A stretch of 7,787 nt of DNA, taken from NCBI GenBank assembly GCA_005885115.1, contig VAXX01000435.1, positions 1-7,787 of the forward strand, read 5' to 3'. This document shows, one piece after another, positions 7,101 through 7,787 of the stretch. A program made the translations under genes and the position numbers. How positions within the stretch are numbered: the first letter of the stretch is position 1; each line of letters opens with the position of its first letter. The notes beneath the pieces are model-generated. The model was given only the letters and a program-made list of their open reading frames with translations, did not search any database and was not told where the DNA came from. The DNA comes from Actinomycetota bacterium. Its GTDB lineage: Bacteria > Actinomycetota > Actinomycetes > Mycobacteriales > Micromonosporaceae.

Positions 7101-7787
7101 TCAGCGACGGGTACCACCGCGGGGTGTGCATGTCGGCGACCCGGGTCCAGGTGTTGTTGGCCGGGTCGAAGATGCTGGTGTCGACGATGCCGATGTTGCC
7201 GGTGGTCAGTCCGCCCCAGCCGCCGACGACCAGCACCCGCCCGTCCGGCAGCGACGCCGCGCCGTCGCAGAAGATGCTGTCCGGTCCATTGATGGTGGCG
7301 AATGTCGAGGGCGACGCCGGGTCGCCGGTCACGGTCGGCTGCGGCTGCTGCCAGCCGTCCCAGGCGAGCACCTTGCCGGTGTAGAGCAGCGTGTCGGTGA
7401 GCGGTTCCATCGGCCAGTTCTGCAGCGCCGCCCACTGGCCGCCGGGCTGTGGCCCGGGGCTGACCGCGGGGGAGGCGGCCGAGGCGGGTCCGGTGCCGAC
7501 CGCGTTGGTCGCGCTGACTGTGAAGGTGTACGCCGTGCCGTTGCGCAGGCCCGTGACGTTCGCACTGGTCCCGGTCACGGTGACCGGGGACTTCGCCGCC
7601 CCGTCCGCGTACGGGGTGACCGTGTACGCGGTGACCGGGCTCCCGCCGTCCGCTGGTGCCGTCCAGGTGAGCGTCGCGCTCGCGTTGCCCGCCGTCGCGC
7701 TCACCCCGCTCGGTGCCGAGGGCGCCGTCGGCGGGGTACCGGTGCCCGCCTTGAACACCACGGTGGCCAGCAGCCAGACGGTCGCGG
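4174..7787 (-). CDS. Multimodular secreted AA5 copper-radical oxidase (galactose/glyoxal oxidase type); N-terminus outside window
   Basis: The enzyme probably oxidises an alcohol or aldehyde group to aldehyde or acid while reducing O2 to H2O2, outside the cell. Module order, N to C: the end of a beta-sandwich (ATVWLLATVVFKAG, 7785-7744), FnIII (about 7728-7450), kelch propeller plus C-terminal DUF1929 domain (about 7440-6076), FnIII (about 6070-5797), beta-sandwich (about 5790-5140), FnIII (about 5133-4830), and beta-sandwich (about 4826-4177). The GTG at 7761 is not the real start: the frame is open to the window edge, and the upstream residues repeat the ends of the two downstream sandwich modules. 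At least 1200 residues are visible, well beyond a bare galactose oxidase. The signal peptide must lie off the right edge. FnIII and sandwich modules suggest attachment to a polysaccharide or cell surface; this is inference. The next gene begins 2 bases after the stop. Confidence 0.93.
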   Translation of the reverse strand, partial: ATVWLLATVVFKAGTGTPPTAPSAPSGVSATAGNASATLTWTAPADGGSPVTAYTVTPYADGAAKSPVTVTGTSANVTGLRNGTAYTFTVSATNAVGTGPASAASPAVSPGPQPGGQWAALQNWPMEPLTDTLLYTGKVLAWDGWQQPQPTVTGDPASPSTFATINGPDSIFCDGAASLPDGRVLVVGGWGGLTTGNIGIVDTSIFDPANNTWTRVADMHTPRWYPSLTELADGRYVAVSGNSTNQNTWADTPEVYDPGTNAWTVLTGVSTPQVHEEEYPFSYLVPSGKVFTIGPSEDNSFLLDAVNRTWTPVGGASGVRNGSSVMYRPGKILYTGGGADVNSAGPAASTAATLDLTAATPTWQHIAPMNQARVYHTLTMLADGTVLAVGGENNTDQSIVTTGVLPAEIWDPATGAWTPVAAMNAARNYHSTALLMPDGRVLVGGGGHTFGLNGPGQYSAQFYSPPYLSAGARPTLTSAPGSTTYGGSIAVSTPDAASIRAVNLVSLGADTHQLDMNQHFVPLSFTAGASGLTISAPDKAELAPPGYYMLFLVNDKGVPSTAAIIRLARTRTAPGAPTAVTAVAGNASATVAWTAPADGGSWITAYRVTPYAAGVPQTPFVVRATRATLTGLANGTAYTFTVKAVNAVGTSPASAPSNTVTPSAAQVPQFVQQNAAHVANTSGVGVSMPAALRAGDRLVVEVGVHNAAKSTATGVSDAAGDPFVEVSHTVADDGTELSVWTAPVTAGAGQNPVITAHTSTSANLGILALEYSGLATTPDASVVDHEASGSGTTGAAGTVSSPATARTSTGNELVLGFYADAGYGHPVTGDPRWAVRGDTPANATMDLLGEDQVAAGGTALAATAGTGANTTWLMSTVLFRSGTVAPPSAPGTPGGVTSQPGNTATTVHWTAPANGGAVITSYTVTPYIGTTPQPPTIVTGSPPATSATVKGLANGTGYTFTVSATNNAGRGPASPRTAVTTPSPTPRVGYVQQVSGYASSRTSVAVTTPAATHAGNRLVVEVSAWGGSAPTDDAVTDNAGDTFTKVASVVGSDRTQLTVWTALVATGGSPPTITATTNGSADIGIAALEYSGLSTATGSGSVDRVAGATGTVTGPATVGSGRTAPVTANGDLAIGFYADSGFVNGLRADPAGTVRTNLSPNGFMDLLVQDAPANRGATPSPATGTGSAALTVWLAATVVFRHG
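4177..6070 (-). repeat. Tandem two-unit protein repeat (FnIII + beta-sandwich) at the oxidase C-terminus
   Basis: Unit 1 (about 6070-5140) and unit 2 (about 5133-4177) each consist of an FnIII domain followed by a beta-sandwich of about 215 residues. The sandwich copies share VQQ, G.RLVVEV, D.AGD.F..V, L.VWTA, ALEYSGL, GFYAD.G, MDLL and a terminal W....V.FR.G. FnIII copies share WTAP..GG..IT.Y.VTPY and NGT.YTFTV.A.N. A third sandwich ends at the right edge and a third FnIII precedes the catalytic domain, so the unit was probably duplicated on both sides of the enzyme. The copies have diverged, so this is an old protein-level repeat. Confidence 0.8.
6076..7440 (-). other. AA5 catalytic domain: kelch propeller + DUF1929 with complete copper-radical site
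   Basis: Residues are counted from the codon at 7761. Aligned by eye with remembered Fusarium galactose oxidase, Cys165 (SIFCDGA, codon at 7269) matches Cys228 and Tyr217 (PRWYPSL, 7113) matches Tyr272, the thioether-linked radical pair. Tyr421-His422 (RNYHSTALL, 6501 and 6498) match Tyr495-His496, and His504 (ADTHQLDMNQ, 6252) matches His581. Propeller strands of the DGRVLVVGG / DGTVLAVGG type recur. The C-terminal part, ending LPPGYYMLFLVNDKGVPS-like (here APPGYYMLFLV), is the DUF1929 early-set fold. RWYPS resembles glyoxal oxidases and bacterial GlxA-like enzymes more than the RGYQS of galactose oxidase. The substrate cannot be assigned. Confidence 0.88.

Noticed and set aside
7759..7761. 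GTG at 7761 as the oxidase start
   Set aside because: The frame is open to the window edge. The residues before it (ATVWLLAT) match the ends of the two downstream beta-sandwich modules, and no signal peptide follows.
4177..7787. CRISPR-like or DNA-level direct repeats
   Set aside because: The recurring stretches, such as GGGGTGACCGTGTACG, are imperfect, irregularly spaced and in frame. They are the conserved strands of repeated FnIII domains.

Overview
The window is GC-rich actinobacterial DNA, most likely from Micromonosporaceae. This rests on strong G/C preference at third codon positions, GTG starts with purine-rich Shine-Dalgarno sites, near absence of TTA codons, and a striking abundance of GTAC (GGTACC, CGTACC). 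The family assignment is an inference from composition and from remembered resemblance of the protein sequences.

Layout, left to right. (1) On the minus strand, from 2221 off the left edge, lies a membrane-anchored extracytoplasmic protein: beta-propeller, Pro/Thr linker, PKD domain, bacterial InlB-like repeat, FnIII-like domain, and a further Cys-containing domain. As given, its reading frame is broken near 1866-1890, at a 12-bp palindrome. (2) A 130-bp divergent intergenic region follows. (3) On the plus strand are a class I SAM-dependent methyltransferase (2352-3221) and, 67 bp further on, a small helical protein of unknown function (3289-3735). (4) A perfect 17-bp inverted repeat (3756-3801) marks the convergent boundary and probably terminates transcription from both sides. 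(5) On the minus strand, from the right edge down to 4174, lies a large multimodular secreted AA5 copper-radical oxidase (galactose/glyoxal oxidase type) with all expected copper and cofactor residues. It ends in two tandem FnIII + beta-sandwich units. (6) Two bases after its stop begins a 130-residue, single-membrane-helix protein of unknown function, ending at 3779.

The two minus-strand loci both encode surface or secreted proteins built from Ig-like and FnIII-like modules. The central plus-strand pair looks cytoplasmic. The most interesting unit is the oxidase and its tightly coupled small membrane-anchored partner: a probable extracellular oxidation system acting on a surface glycan, alcohol or aldehyde. 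Its substrate and the partner's role cannot be read from the sequence. The oxidase N-terminus and the left protein's C-terminus lie outside the window. No RNA genes, insertion sequences or CRISPR arrays were seen, and no gene-free stretch exceeds 300 bases.
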